DNA of 64,000 bases. Source: Solenopsis invicta. Lineage: Eukaryota; Arthropoda; Insecta; Hymenoptera; Formicidae. The stretch covers positions 30,583,275-30,647,274 of the forward strand of contig NC_052664.1 in NCBI RefSeq assembly GCF_016802725.1, in the 5' to 3' direction. The position numbers and the translations under genes are program-made. Every line of letters starts with the position of its first letter. Position 1 is the stretch's first letter. Positions 33,600 through 46,898 of the stretch are shown in pieces. The notes under the pieces are model-generated. The model saw only the letters and a program-made list of their open reading frames with translations. It searched no databases and was not told the DNA's origin.

Positions 33600-36500
33600 T
33601 CAAAGTAAAATAGCCTTTATTACATCGTGAAACGAGGACAATTTAACGAATGTTCAACAATTGCTATAGTTTTCTCTCCACCTCACACTCTCTCCCTCGC
33701 TCTATTTCTCTCTTCATTGTTTTTTGCTCTCTCGCTCGCACGTGTCGCTAAACACGTGCGGTTTATGCGCACGGTCTTTCCCTTTTCCCGTTTACCGACT
33801 CTTTCGCTTTTTTTTTATTACGTTCCTTTTTAATCGAAAGAATACGGGTGTCGCAGCGTTCTCCGAAAATATATATTATGCAATAATCCAGTGTCTCTTT
33901 GCTATTTCTTGCGTTTACAGTATGCGGTTTATTCACGATCGTTCTTTTTGCGGATTGGTTTCCATGCTTCGAATTTCTCTCACTGTTTCCTCGTTTTCCC
34001 GTTTCCCTATCATGTTACTTTTCTTATCTTTATTCTTTAAACTGGCTAGTTTACTCTTTCATGCGTTCTTTTTTTTCTTTTTCTCTCTCACTTTCATTCA
34101 CACTCTCTTTCTCGCTCTTATTATCGCGCGATTACATCGTAGCACATTATTATTAGATTATCGGATTCCAAAACTGCATTCTCTCTCGCTCTCTCTCTCT
34201 CTTTCTCCCTGCAGAATAAAGGCACGAACTGGCGGAAAAGTCGGCCTAACTGTATAATATTTTCATTTATTTATTATGGATGGAACTTCGTGTCACAATA
34301 CAATTATTTTTCTTTATTTCCTCTCTTTCCCCACCGTCGTCCCATGGGCCTTACGGCGGTTTCGGCCCGTTGAATTGTTAGTGCCACGTAAGTTAACGAC
34401 GTAGTGAGCGCAGCGCAAGAATCTCTCCGTGTCGATATATATTAATTTATTTATATTAATTTAATTTATTAATTTATTTATATTAGTTAATTTGTGTATC
34501 GTTACACATCTATCCTGAATGCCCATTGTCGACGATTAAATTAGAATCGTCTTTCATTAGATCAATACAAGTATCCGTCTTATAAGGAACAATAAAAATT
34601 TATTTATTTGAAAACAAATGAAAGATTTTTCGCCTCAACTTCTCTCTCCTTCTTTCCATATAGGATTATTTTGAATACAATTAATGTCGAGAAAAACAAA
34701 AATATTCTGACTACAGTATTATTGTATGCATAAATATTAACTTGGAATTGTAACTAAGAATTGGCAGAGATTATTTTACTTTTATCAAAAATTTTTGTAT
34801 CTTTTTTATCGGAAATTATATTATATATGATAAATTTAATCTAAATAAATAAAATTTAATATGTTTAACGTGTAGAATAATTTTCTACTTATTTCGCATT
34901 AGGTGTTTCATACAAAATTATAGTACAAACTTATGGAAAAAAAACTTACACGTATTGTTTCGTTAAATGCTCTTGATTCAATTTTGCGCTGTTTATCCTA
35001 CTTCAAATTTGAAAATAAAGCACATAAACATAAGTTTATAATATTAATTCGATTTATTACAAAAAATATAAAGTTAAAATATAAAATTAAAATAATTTCT
35101 CAAAATAATTTTTGAGAATAATTATTTATATTCTATTAGTAATTATTTTTCATATCGTTGTATAATCGAGTTCATTTTTATAATTGGCACAATTTTAAAT
35201 TTCCGCTATGTATGTAAATAATATTCTAGTTACGTGCTTCAATAGTAATTTACAAATATTCCGATCTGTGAAAAAAATATTTAAAGCTACGAGAGAAATC
35301 TTTGATACATGTTTTAAATAAATTGGTTTCCCAGATAAAAATCTCCTCATATCTTGTAAATTACGTTAAGTTCTGCAGAATTTTGCTAAAGCTTTACATC
35401 ACACGAATTATAGAATTACATCGCTTGGAGCTTGCGCGACAGGCACTACATCGTTAAAAAGAAGCCTGTCATCAAGTTGTCCCTTTCTCTCCTCTTTCTC
35501 TCGTTCTAGTACGTTCACACTTCGTCTTATTTCAATAATATCCACATCGCTATTTCTGTCAATTAAATGTAATTGTATGTATGTATATATCTAATATATA
35601 GTATATACACACTTGTGTATATAATATATATACGCCAATTTATATAGTAAATTTATCTTTTACGTCTACAATATTTATATAATATATTTATATATACTAT
35701 GGTGTAGTATACGCTTACGCCATCTAATCTCTAAAAGAAACGATACATTATTGTCTGCGGTATTTTTGTTTTCGAGTATTCATATATATATAGTATATAT
35801 ACAATTCACATTTTTTTTAGTATTCATATAATATAATAAATCAATGAAAAGCTCAATGGCGTGACCATGTAGTATTCATTGAGTACAATAAGTCTGAAAA
35901 TCCGTGCGCTTCGCGATACTCCTTGTATAATCGATTCAACGATCTGCTTCGCAGAGGATAGAGGGATGGAGGGACAGGAGAGCGGATATGTTCCGCTCTG
36001 TCTTTTATTCCACTATACTTATCATAAATTTTATCCGTTGCGATTACCGATTTACAGAATGAAAATAACAAAAGATGGCAAGCATAATTTAATCAAGGAG
36101 GATCGTGAAGGTGACTCGGCTCTCGACGACAATGTCGCGCTAACATTTAGGTAATTTTTCGTTTATCTTGGCAACTAGGCAAGCTCGGTCGTTCACGGAA
36201 GGCATCGTATGGTGCTTATTAAATCGTTGCTTCAACAATCATAACAATTTTCACCGCTTTTATCTTTTCCTTTCCCGCTTATTATTTTTATTTTCAGTTA
36301 TTTTATACTTCGCTGTTGTCTTTGCTTTTTTATCTCGTTATTATTCGTTTTCAGGAGATAATCGATGCACAAAAGCTGGCGCGATTTATATTACGCTTTA
36401 ACTTTTTTCTTTTCGTTATTTAATAGTACGTACATATATTGAGGCAAGCGGGTCGCAAAAGCTCCCGAATCAGAGGAAATATATAATATATACTTTATAT

Positions 36501-39500
36501 ATATAATATATTATCTATACGTATATAATATTGTCTTCGTAAGTTTTCTGCCTTTCCCTCCTGATGTCCTAACCCGTTGTTGGTCGTAAAGTCATTTAAA
36601 AAGTGAAGAACATTAATTAGGGAAACGACACAGCTTCATTGAGCTCAGAACTTTGTTAAATTCAACAAAATTATATCACCTTCAATTCTTGGATGCAAGT
36701 ACAAAATAAAATGACTCGAATATTGAATACTTAATCTAAGAGAAATGAGACGCAAAAATTACAAACAAGAGACTCTTTCTCTTTTCTCTAAAGAAAGTAA
36801 AGAACTTGCGTTAAAAAATTAAAAAAAGAAAGATAAAAAAAACGTCGAGCAACAAAAATAGAAAGAAAACACGCTAAATAATTAACGAGTGGATACAGTT
36901 AGGAACGACTTGTCGCTTGTAACTAAGTGAAATGCGATTGAGAATCACTCGTTGCGGATTGCAGATTAAAAATGAATGGGGACACGAGCGAGAACGGTTC
37001 GCATCGATAAAGAGAAGTTACGACAATTCTATGCGCCTGTGTCGGATGTAAGGAGGAGACCCGTCGCAGCCGGAATCACTCGCTTGATCGATTAGTGTAC
37101 TGTGTCACGCGTGTGTCCGCGTATATAATATTACATTATAATTATATAAAAATATATTTCTTAATCATTAACACTATAATAAATGAGTATTATAAGCATT
37201 TATATCTGCACATTTTTTTATCTTTCTTTCCTTTTTCTTCTTTCGCATAGTGGTAGTGGTAAACACGATGCCTGTCGCGGATAACCGAAGCTTCTACACG
37301 CACGAAATGTCGAGGAAGTACAACCGTGACGTACCGGTTTGCCGTATGCCGCACACACACACACTGGCACAAAATTTCAATAATACGGTAATATCTGTAT
37401 CTCATCTTTCTTCCCGTTATTTTCTTTTTTTTTATCAATAACAATATCACTTATCACTTGTAGTACTCGTGTAAATAAAAAGACGCATAAACTGTTATAA
37501 AATACATTTTCGAGTATTATCAATCTGTAGAGTATATAATATATAATATACGTCCTTATCTCTCTACGCGTTCGAACGAATAAAATCATATAAACGTCGT
37601 AATATAATTTTATAATAGTACAATATTGGAAGCATTTAATATCATACTTAGGTGTTACGATTATTTTCGGGCCTCGGATTTCGGTGAAGAGATTATTGCG
37701 AGGTTTCGGTGCACGTTTCGTGTTTCTTCGCGTTGCACCTTTCCATATAATGCGAACGTACATAAAAGACGCAAAGACAGCCCGAACACGTTTCGAGCAT
37801 CTTTTTTATCATCTTTTAGATACGTTCTTTCAAATTTCTGCATTATTCGATCACATCGAAATCTAGTTTCCCAACTAATCTCCATTCACGCAAAACGCAC
37901 GTGTCGCATGTTCCGTGAGACTACTTCTCCTATCTGGCAAGAGCGAGGTCAGGGTTCTGATGAAAGGTGCCACGCAGTGCTATTCGTTGCAAGAAAAAGT
38001 GATAAATAAAATGAGGAGGCCCTGAGAAACGGATCCTCGCGGAATGTGTAACGCATTTCACGACGTACTATATTTCTCATCGTCTCGAACAATAATCACG
38101 TTATGCATTATAGGAATAACGTGTCATCAGCTTGTCACCTTGTAAGTACAATAGTAAAACAAAAATGATCTCGCATGACATCGATCACCGCGACCCGCAT
38201 GGCCCTCATAAATCCAAACTCGCCCATTTCGCTCTTCCTCTCTTTCCTTTTCCTTCGTTCTATACATATAATGTAGAATAATATAATAATATAGCCTGTT
38301 TTCTTCGAGTAAAGTTATTCATTGTAAGGAAGTGGAACATGAGATTCTAATCTCCGTCTTTACAATCGACAAAATTCCTTAATGTTAAGCTCAATTAACA
38401 GCTGTACCCCAGACATATTTGATTCGGTAAAACTCAATATATCCATCTTTACTCGCGTAGAACGAGTATATTCGTTATATACTATGCGCGCGCGCGATCT
38501 CCATTCTTATATTCAAATTATCATTGAACCTGAGTTTTGGAAATTATTTGTCGAGATACGCAACACGTCGCTTCGCGGAGATTAATTGTTTAAAAACTTT
38601 TCTTTCTATTCGTTTCGATCGAATCTAGCTCATATATATATATTATCTTTGTTGCGAATGGATATCGCGCTTCTCATGCGGACGTAGCTAACAAATTTGT
38701 ACATTAATTAGTTTCCTTATTATTGTCATGGTATATATATAATATTTTGTTAATAAAAATACTAAAATATTATGTATATTATATTATATATATAATAGAT
38801 TATTGCATTATGCTTTGGTACCTTTTACATGCGTTTGGCTTTTTGTCGACGCGCTTGCCGCGTAATTTTCTTTTTCGCTTGTGTGTGCATTCACCGGTTT
38901 TCATTTTTTTTTACACAAGTTCTAAAATAAAATTAGTAAAATCTCTAAAGCTAGTTCAGACGATACAAGATGAAACGATACATCTCTTATTTCAATTACG
39001 AGATGTAATATACATTTTGACATCTAATTTTTCCGAATTGCATCGCCTAAACCGTTATTTATATTTTTCTTTTCTTTTTAAAGTACGAACCGACGAGCAA
39101 TAACGCCATGGCTTTATAATGTGATGTCGCGCAGCATCTTAGCTATATATTGTTATACTTATAGCTTCACGAAACATCGCGGCGTTTCTTAAAGTTCATA
39201 CCGCGAAAGGAAGGTATAAAGGCTTTCGAACGTTTTTCTCATGAAATGAGATTCTTGGAGGATAAACTCACACATAATAGAGAAAAATTCTAAACGTAAG
39301 AAGAAAGTACAGTTAGCAATATGCAAAATGTCAATAATATGTAAGCAGTTTGCCAGCAAATTCAAGAATACCGCGTCAGTATTAAACTCATGCCAGCAGA
39401 GCCTGTCGATATAAATTTGACAACATATAACGAGCAAAATTTGTAATTTCGTAACTATTTAAATGAGATACAATAAGTAAAACGTGAATAGTAATAGTAT

Positions 39501-40692
39501 TGGCAGAAAACTGAGAAAAGAGGGGAAGACATTATTTAGATAGAATGCCTTGCTAGAAAACCTCAAATTTTTGTGTAAAATAAGAAATATTAAGCGACTC
39601 ACAAAATTCGTTGAGTCTTTAAATCATCAATTATTGAAATATGTTCCGAGTAAAAACCAATTAATACAGTATCAATATTATAATTATATACTCAACAATG
39701 TATTTAACTGTTATGTACATACGTCCCATACAGCACAGACCTCCAGAAGACGTCGAATAATGTGCTGTGTGAAATATTACATTTATATTGTTGAGTGTGA
39801 AATTATAATATTGACGTTATGTTACTGTTAATTAATATTTACTGGGTAACATTCATCTTAATTTGAAAAATCTATTTTGTGCATATATCACAAGTTCTAT
39901 ATTTGAGACTTCGTTTACCAGTGTCAATCAAAACAGTGTAATAATCAAACATTGAATAAATCATAATCGATATGATTAAGGGAAACATTAGCAAGAAAGA
40001 GACAAAGGAGTTATAGAAGGACGTATAGAAAAAAATCGAAGATTGGAACGCACTAGAAAAATGGCGTGATATGGAAGAAAAAAATGAGTTGAAAAAAACA
40101 TAGCATATGAGGAAAATGATTGAAGATTTTGTTCGTTTTATGTTGTCATTCTACTAATAAAATTTGTAGCAGACATTTTGCAAAATCTATTTTTAATAAA
40201 TTTGGTTATCTGAGAATTTATTGCTGACAACATTGAAGGACAGAGACATGTCATCACATGTGCTCTCTGTCACACAATGCTTTAAGAAGAAAAAAATTTA
40301 AAAAAACATAAGAATAAAAGTGATCTCCGTATGTTCAAATAATCAATTCGTTGACCTTCATCCCTTATATGTGGGTATCGGTTTTATAAGAAAATTGAAA
40401 GTTGTCAGTAAAGGAGTATGAGGTAAATGGTAATTCATACAAATAAAAGTTGGAGAGAGAGAAGATAATGTGCATCTCTTTCTAAGAGTGAAAAAAGCAA
40501 CCACTTCTCCTCTTTCTTTTCTCCTCACCAACTTCACAATTGAACAAAGAAAGCATCTAACTTTCTGTTGTCTTCTTTTACTAATTCCGATTTCTTGCCT
40601 TCAACGAAAGGCATGACCTATCAATATAAGTCTATGGGAAAAGATCTAATCTAGGTAAGCGAACAAGCCTCAAATGAGCAGACGGAGTACTT
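33600..40692 (-). other. zfh1: Probable 7-kb 3' UTR of zfh1
   Basis: No coding sequence is convincing on either strand for 7 kb after the zfh1 stop codon. The stretch ends in a clear minus-strand poly(A) signal. Its composition, pyrimidine-rich on the plus strand and so purine-rich as transcript in 33.6-34.3 kb, differs from the AT-rich intergenic DNA. Longer ORFs here (for example 177 aa at 33724-34257, plus) are low-complexity Ser/Phe/Leu translations of CT tracts. Long regulated 3' UTRs are known for ZEB-family genes. The extent is inferred; internal poly(A) sites may exist. Confidence 0.55.
33616..33621 (-). terminator. Distal poly(A) signal of zfh1
   Basis: AATAAA on the minus strand. 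It is followed, within 20-45 bases downstream on that strand, by a T/G-rich element (GCTGTTGTGTTTCTTGTGTG). It lies about 220 bp from the convergent TRAPPC12 poly(A) signal. Confidence 0.6.
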
Positions 40693-42612
40693 CTATTCTC
40701 TGTAGGGCTTGCAATAAGAATAACGATGATTCATGTGTTGGCTGTAGGAGCCGGAGTGAGAGAAGCGCTTGAGGCACTTGGAGCACTGGAAGGGCTTTTC
40801 GCCGCTGTGCAGCCGTTTGTGTTCAGTCAGATGATGCTTGTGCTTGAACGCTCTTGGACACTCCACACATTTGTAGGGCCTTTGCCCTGAAAACACATTT
40901 ACTAATTTTTGTTTTTGTTCATAATAATTAAAAATAAAAAAACACGATAGTCTGAGGCAAAAAATTCCATGTTATATTAAAATTTCTTGATTAACTTGGA
41001 TAAAAAAAAAGATGCGAAAATATCGATAGTTCCAATTTATGAGTTTTCCATAAAAGGCTGCGACAAAAATCTTAAAAAAAAACCTTAATTTTTAAAATCA
41101 ATTTTAGTTGTATTTAAAAATAAATCTTTATCAATTTACAATTGTATTTTTTTTTAATACAATTTAAATATGATAAAGTTTGTAAAAGAATTGTTTCTGC
41201 AAAAGAAGATTTATACAATTAATAATAATGAAATATTTCATTTTAGATTTTTTGGATAATGGCTTTCGTTGAAATTACGAAAGCTTACGCACACAGTGTA
41301 CACAGTTAAACAATATAATACTTACCGGAATGTTCATACTTGTGTCTCGTAAGGGAACTGTGTTTGGAAAATGTTTTCTCACACCTATCACAGAAATAAA
41401 GACCCTGCTCGTTTTCCGCTGCTGCAGGGGTTATTTCCGATTGTGGTGCAACTTCACTCTCGCCCTTCGCGTTCGCTTGATTTTGATTCTTAAAAAAAAT
41501 AATAATAACACGTGAATTATACGTTCATTTATAAAAATTTCAAACTGATTAATCTTACTTTCCATCATTACCTTTGTGATTATCTCTTCACTGAAACGTG
41601 TACGCTTAGTTTCAATAGGATCAGTAGCGGTCTCTTCGTCTATGACCAAAGGCGAATCCTCGAGATCATCATTGTCAGTTGGAGTTGCAATATCGTCCTT
41701 CTGTTCGCCCGGAGATGAAGTATTTCTACTTAATGTTTCACTTTCTTTGGTCGCTGATATAACAAGCGCTTCTTTCTTGGACAAATCCAACGGCTGTTCA
41801 ATAATGATCGGATTCTCCGGGAGCGTTAAAGGTACCAGGGCTGGTGGTATTTTCGATTCTCTTCGATCCCTGGCACGAGAATTTTGAAACCAAACCTATA
41901 AAATGATCATATAATACATCATTAAAAATTATCATAAATCGATTAAATCATTGCTTAAGATAACAGGTATATAGTACTATTAATTTTCAATTTAACTCTT
42001 TCCATTTAAACAGACAATTTTATTTGTTATTTGACGTACCTGTACGACACGAGTGGGAAAATTGATGTAATTGGCAATCATTATGATCTCTTCTTTCTTA
42101 GGCCGTGGATTGATGGCATAATAACCTTTCAAAACAGCAAGCTGTTCATCATCTATGAGCGATCTAGCTCTGACCCTTCTACCGTTGTCGTTGTGAGGTT
42201 GGCTGCTCTCGTCTTCATCTTCTGAATCTACTTCGGAACTTTCCTCCGTGTTTTTCTTAACTGATCTCGATGATGGTTGATTGACATTCTCGAGTTTCGC
42301 GGCTAAACCTTCGCTTTGCGAGTCGTATTGGTCCGTTGCACTCCAGTCCGGACAATGCGCCATTTCACTAGACATTTCGCTATCTTGATCCTATAAACAG
42401 GGTTTCCGTTTATAAACAAAAATGCGTATCTCACATGACATAGAAAAATTCGAGCATTTGCTCATTAATCAGTATATTTTTATTTATTATTTTATTTAGG
42501 AATCTTTTTAATATTTTAAATAAACATATTTTTTTATATTGCGTAAGATACGCATTTCTGTTTGTAATAAATTTATATATATGTATTCATGTCTATAAAT
42601 TTGTCTCCACGT

Positions 42613-42655
<43 letters not shown>

Positions 42656-45600
42656 TTTAAACAGTTCAAAATTATAAAAAATCATAAAATACGTGTTCAA
42701 TTATTTCGCGGGAATACTCTTTTAGAGTTGAAGAGAGGTAGTCTCTTAAAGTGAGGAAATATGTACTTTTTCATTTTAACCGTTCCAAAATATAAGAAGT
42801 AGGATAGACTTTGTAGACATTCTGTATATATTATACTTATTCTTTATTACTTCATTTTTTTAGAATTTTACGCCGTTTGTTATTTCAATAATAACAAATT
42901 AGTTCGTTAATTGCAAGCCTTTCTTTTGCAGATTAAAGATATAAATAAAAAAAAATGTCCGTTAAATTTTTCATTACACACCTGGTAATCCTCTTCGAAT
43001 TCGCGTTTCATTGTGGCCGGAGACGTGGATAACTTCCGTACATTCGCTTCAAGCAGCTGTTTCGTCACGGAGGTGTTTACGGTTTCCAGTATTCGTCGGA
43101 CCGCATCGAGGCCCTGCAATGGATCTACTGGCGCGGGAGACTCTTTACCCTCAGTGCCCTCCGTTCCTTCCGAATCCGCTGTTGATGGACTCATCACTTC
43201 CCGAGGCGTCTCAAATTGCTCGGTAATGTGATCAAAGGTACGCTTAGCGTGTAGTTGGTTCAGCAGCTTGCCTATCGAAGACTGCAGGAAGTAATTTCCG
43301 AATCCCATCATGTGAGGCAGTAGAGTTGGCATGTCATAAATACCTGAATATCAAACAATTCAAACTTGAAAATCGCGATAATCATTAAATGACAGACACC
43401 TGAGATCATTTTAAGATAAAAATTCTAATATCAAGAATACTGAGACTATAACTCATATAGCAGACTTTCAAGGAGTATCCTGTAGGGCAATCAGAGGATG
43501 TCCTAAGAACATATCCGCAACGTTCTTCGTACACAAAGTGTGTTGTATAGAAATAGTTTTTAAATGAAAAGGTTGATCAATAAAATTGTTCGAAATTCAT
43601 ATGCTCAGACATAGCATTTTTATACATGAATTCTATCTTTAAAATTGATATAATTATATATACATCTTCATTATTATGTACCATACCTAAGCGTGTACAT
43701 TTCGGACAATTTGATGGTAAATCTTATATAATTTTTATTTAAAAATTATTGTAGCCTCGTAATTTTTATATTCTTACTTCAAAATATAATCTCAAGAATC
43801 TATTATTACTAATAGTTTCGACGTTTTCCATTATAAAAAATTAAAAAAAAGAGCAAGTGTAACACATATATAAATATAGTAATATATTGTAACAAGAAAT
43901 AGTGATTTATAGTGATAAAATTTACCTGTTCCCTCCCTTTGTATCTCCTGATACTCCGAAGGTGATAACTTGGGCAGAATCGGCAGAAACGTATTATTGT
44001 TGGCTGTCAGCAGATCGACGTCACGTCGTCCCGATAACGCCTGATGCGCCTTTTTCTGCCCCCGATCGACATTGCTTATGGTGTTCTGCCTCGACTTTTT
44101 TAGATTCATTATCAAACACTTTTTCGCCGTCATGTGGCTCGAATACGATCCAGAATGAGAGAAACGCTTGCCGCAATTGTTACATTGGAATGGCTTTTCA
44201 CCGCTGTGAATGCGCAGGTGTTCCTGTGAGAAATATGAGAGATCGCATTTAAATTAAAATTTTTTTCTTATCTTCCTATTGGTATGTAACATGCGCAAAT
44301 AAAAAGATATAAAAATTAAAGTAAAATAAAAATAGATATTAAATTATAATTAAAGTCTTTATCGATAATAAAGATAAATGAAATATATATAATACATATA
44401 AGAGCGAGTAATACGTGAGAAAAAAACGTAGGAAATAATAAAATAATTGTAGCCTATAATATTACGTGTTATATGAAATTTATATGTCTACACAAGGAAA
44501 AATATTTGATTGTAATAACAAATAATTTGGTTAAAATATACCGACGAAAACTGCTTAGTTAATATAAACAAAGATTTTTTTTCATTTACATGTATTTCGT
44601 AGAAACAATCAAATTTTTTGTTATGCAAAACAAAATATTTGGTCAGTTAAAAAATACCTCGTCTGAACAGTCTTTGCTGGAGGCATTAAATTTTTTTTCC
44701 CTAGTGTATCATTAATCTATTTACAATAATCTTATTGTATCTACCTTAAGGTGATGCTTGAACTTGAAGGCCTTCTCGCAATGTGGACATTTAAACTTTC
44801 GTAGAACGGCACTTTCATCATGGCTAATCATGTGCCTCTGCAGTCGGTAGACGTTGGCGAAGGTCTTGCTACACACCTTACAGGACTGTCAAATTATTGA
44901 GAAAATTAATTAAATAAGATGAACGGTGACCCACGAAACTGATCAAATCGAATTATTTCTTTTAAAAATTCATAAATAAAGATATCTGTAGTAAAATTAC
45001 AGATATTTATTTATATTACTGAAATACCGTTTTCATCGAGCACATATCATCAGTTTCGTGAATAATACTGTATAATAATGTTTCAAACGGCAAATGTTTT
45101 ACTAACAGTGTTGCACTTGGATAACTTAAAATTATCAAGATAAAAATAAAAATGAAATAAATTACATGTAAATGTAGCTTAGATAAGATAAATACAATTT
45201 AATTTTGAATTTATTTTGATATAAAATAAAATTACATGTTGTTCTATCTAGATAATTTGAGATATCGCTGTTATGCAAAACAATTTAAGGATATAAAAAC
45301 ATTATATTCATATCTTTACTTTTAAATTTTTATTTCTATAATTATAAAGGCAATATTTTATACTCGTTGGTCATGTTAACTTAGATAATTTGAAAACGAT
45401 AACACTCCTTTTATTTAAGATAAAGAGATAATATATATTCTATTAATCTAAATAAAGACAAGGTAGAATCCTTTCTTCATTTCAAGATAATTATCTAGAT
45501 AATTTTAATTAAATAACTGCAAACACTGTTTACTAATTAATACTTCAAGGACACACACACTGCATTCATTTCGAAATTTTTCTTCTTTCGAGAATTATGC

Positions 45601-46898
45601 AAATGGTCAATCGGTATTTTCTACTTGTTTATCAAAAGAGAAATAACCTTTTCAATTGACTTGCTAATCTAATAAAAATACGGGAAAACGGATATTTATT
45701 TTAATCGCAATCACGAATTGTATTGTGCGTATTACGTGTAATATATTCCATTACATTCCGCAATCTGTCGATATTTCATTTCAAGATACTTTCGACATGA
45801 GGGGGGCTGACTGGAGCACATCCGTATTCGAAATTCGATTAAGGCAATTCCGGATAACATTTTGTCATAATCATAAAAAAGAAAGATTAGCATGATCGAG
45901 CGAAACCACGTATATTAAATATCGAGTAAAAAAAGGAATGCAGAAATACGAAACAAAGACAAAAAATATGAGACGCGTATTAAGTGTTTGCGCAAAATAT
46001 CACAAAATGAAATTATGTATAAAAAATCATATTATTAATATTTACATCACTCGATTTATACAATAATTCGTACAAAACACTTCTCTATCTATATGTAAAA
46101 GTTTATTTATTTAGCTACTTTATAAATTGGAAGCTGAATATTACTTTGTTACCTTACATTGCCACTCATAATTTTACGCGTTGCTCATTTATACACCTAT
46201 ATCCCAACACCTGCTATTAAAAAAACAAAAAAACAAAAAAAAACAAAAAACCAAAAAATTGAAAAATAAAACACAATAACCTACCACTACTCTGTCTACG
46301 GACATTCGCCTCCCCCTTCCACTTCGGAAAATCGCGTGCGAAGGACGAAAACGGCGACTTTCAACGGAAAGCTGAGTGCCGCCGCTTTTGCGGGGATATA
46401 ATCGATACGTCCGCGCGCGGGACGCGGCGAACAACTTGGAGTCCTTCCCCGCGGCGGAGTGCGTGTCCTTGACGGGTCATCGCGATCACTCACCACTTGG
46501 GAGAACTGGGCGTTGAGATCGTGCTTGTCGATGGTACAGGTTTTGTGCGTGTCCTCGAGGTGAAGCTGTAGGACACGGACGTCCCGACAGGGGATGCCAC
46601 ACTGAGGGCACCTTTCGCCACCCTGCTGCTGCTTCGCGGATGAACCGCCCTCGCTGTCGCCGCCGCCACCACCCACCCCCCCGCACGTACCGCCGCTGCC
46701 GCCTCCACCACCACCACCACCACCACCACCGCCACCTCCATCGCCGGCAACACTTCCACCTCCTGCGGTTGGCGCACCACCCGCGCAACCTCCGCCCACC
46801 TCCGTATCCACGACACCTGCGTCGTCCTCGCTACGGCCTGTAACACGCGCACACGTGGCACGCTTTTTATATTTCACCTCGTCGTGCCCGCGCGCCAT
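40693..46898 (-). CDS. zfh1: Zinc-finger homeodomain protein 1 (ZEB family repressor)
   Basis: Eight minus-strand exons join in phase: 46898-46494, 44885-44745, 44223-43926, 43343-42982, 42390-42040, 41895-41572, 41488-41326 and 40886-40693, giving about 745 residues. The order is: polyglycine stretch; C2H2 finger CPQCGIPC (about 98); fingers CKVCSKTF, CPHCEKAF and CNNCGKRF; an acidic/Ser linker; a homeodomain (about 473-530, ending VWFQNSRARDRR); the CtBP-binding motif PLDLSKK (554); and three C-terminal fingers (CDRCEKTF, CVECPRAF, CSKCLKRF). Four plus three fingers flanking a homeodomain define ZEB/Zfh1. The protein binds paired CACCT sites and represses transcription, with roles in mesoderm, gonad, muscle and neuronal identity. 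The start is uncertain: ATG 46898 (MARGHDEV) is open, but an acceptor at 46837 suggests that an upstream exon may supply the N-terminus. Confidence 0.93.
42614..42648. repeat. (TA)n microsatellite with T run
   Basis: About 17 TA units followed by a run of T in the zfh1 intron between the exons at 42040-42390 and 42982-43343. Confidence 0.9.
43385..43800. repeat. Long foldback element, family B, copy 2
   Basis: Lies in a zfh1 intron. It shares with 19648-20185 the blocks CCTGAGATCATTTT, GAGACTA, GTTTTTAAAT, TATGCTCAGACATA, ATTTCGGACAATTTGATGG and TTTTTATTTAAAAATTAT, in the same order. Its arms are inverted relative to each other. No family A element is nested in this copy, and it has an extra block of about 100 bases in the left arm. 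Confidence 0.6.
44489..44710. repeat. MITE with CACTAGGGAAAAA-type ends
   Basis: The left end CACAAGGAAAAATATTT and right end AAATTTTTTTTCCCTAGTG are imperfect inverted repeats, flanked by TA on both sides. It lies in the zfh1 intron between the second and third coding exons and has no ORF. Confidence 0.5.
44886..46493 (-). other. zfh1 intron 1 (first intron between coding exons)
   Basis: A 1.6-kb intron between the polyglycine exon and the second zinc-finger exon. The first third is occupied by a hAT-type element (45106-45528). The rest is AT-rich. A mildly CpG-rich, readable stretch of 230 bases at 46.3-46.5 kb is the continuation of the exon frame and is not supported as coding beyond the donor GTG|GTGAGT. 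Confidence 0.7.
45106..45528. mobile_element. Non-autonomous hAT-type transposon with 8-bp TSD
   Basis: The 423-bp element begins CAGTGTTGCACTTGG and ends CTGCAAACACTG. These termini are the CAGTGTTGCA type typical of hAT elements. Inner arms AACTTAAAATTATCAAG and CTAGATAATTTTAATTAA continue the inverted repeat. The flanking 8 bp TTTACTAA is duplicated exactly at 45098-45105 and 45529-45536. There is no transposase ORF. Confidence 0.85.
46700..46740 (-). repeat. GGT/GGC trinucleotide repeat coding for polyglycine
   Basis: An uninterrupted run of glycine codons (about 14 residues), with further Gly-rich sequence on both sides, in the first zfh1 exon upstream of the first zinc finger. Confidence 0.95.

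Noticed and set aside
33724..34257. 177-codon plus-strand ORF
   Set aside because: It translates CT-rich low-complexity DNA into Ser/Leu/Phe runs, has no domain, and lies within the presumed zfh1 3' UTR on the other strand.
37377..38009. Overlapping ORFs of 127-128 codons on both strands
   Set aside because: Both strands are open by composition. Neither shows a domain, splice support or protein-like segments.
33600..40692. miR-8/miR-200 target sites in the zfh1 3' UTR
   Set aside because: Reading by eye, I did not find a clear CAGTATT seed match on the minus strand. A computed scan is needed, so no site is claimed.
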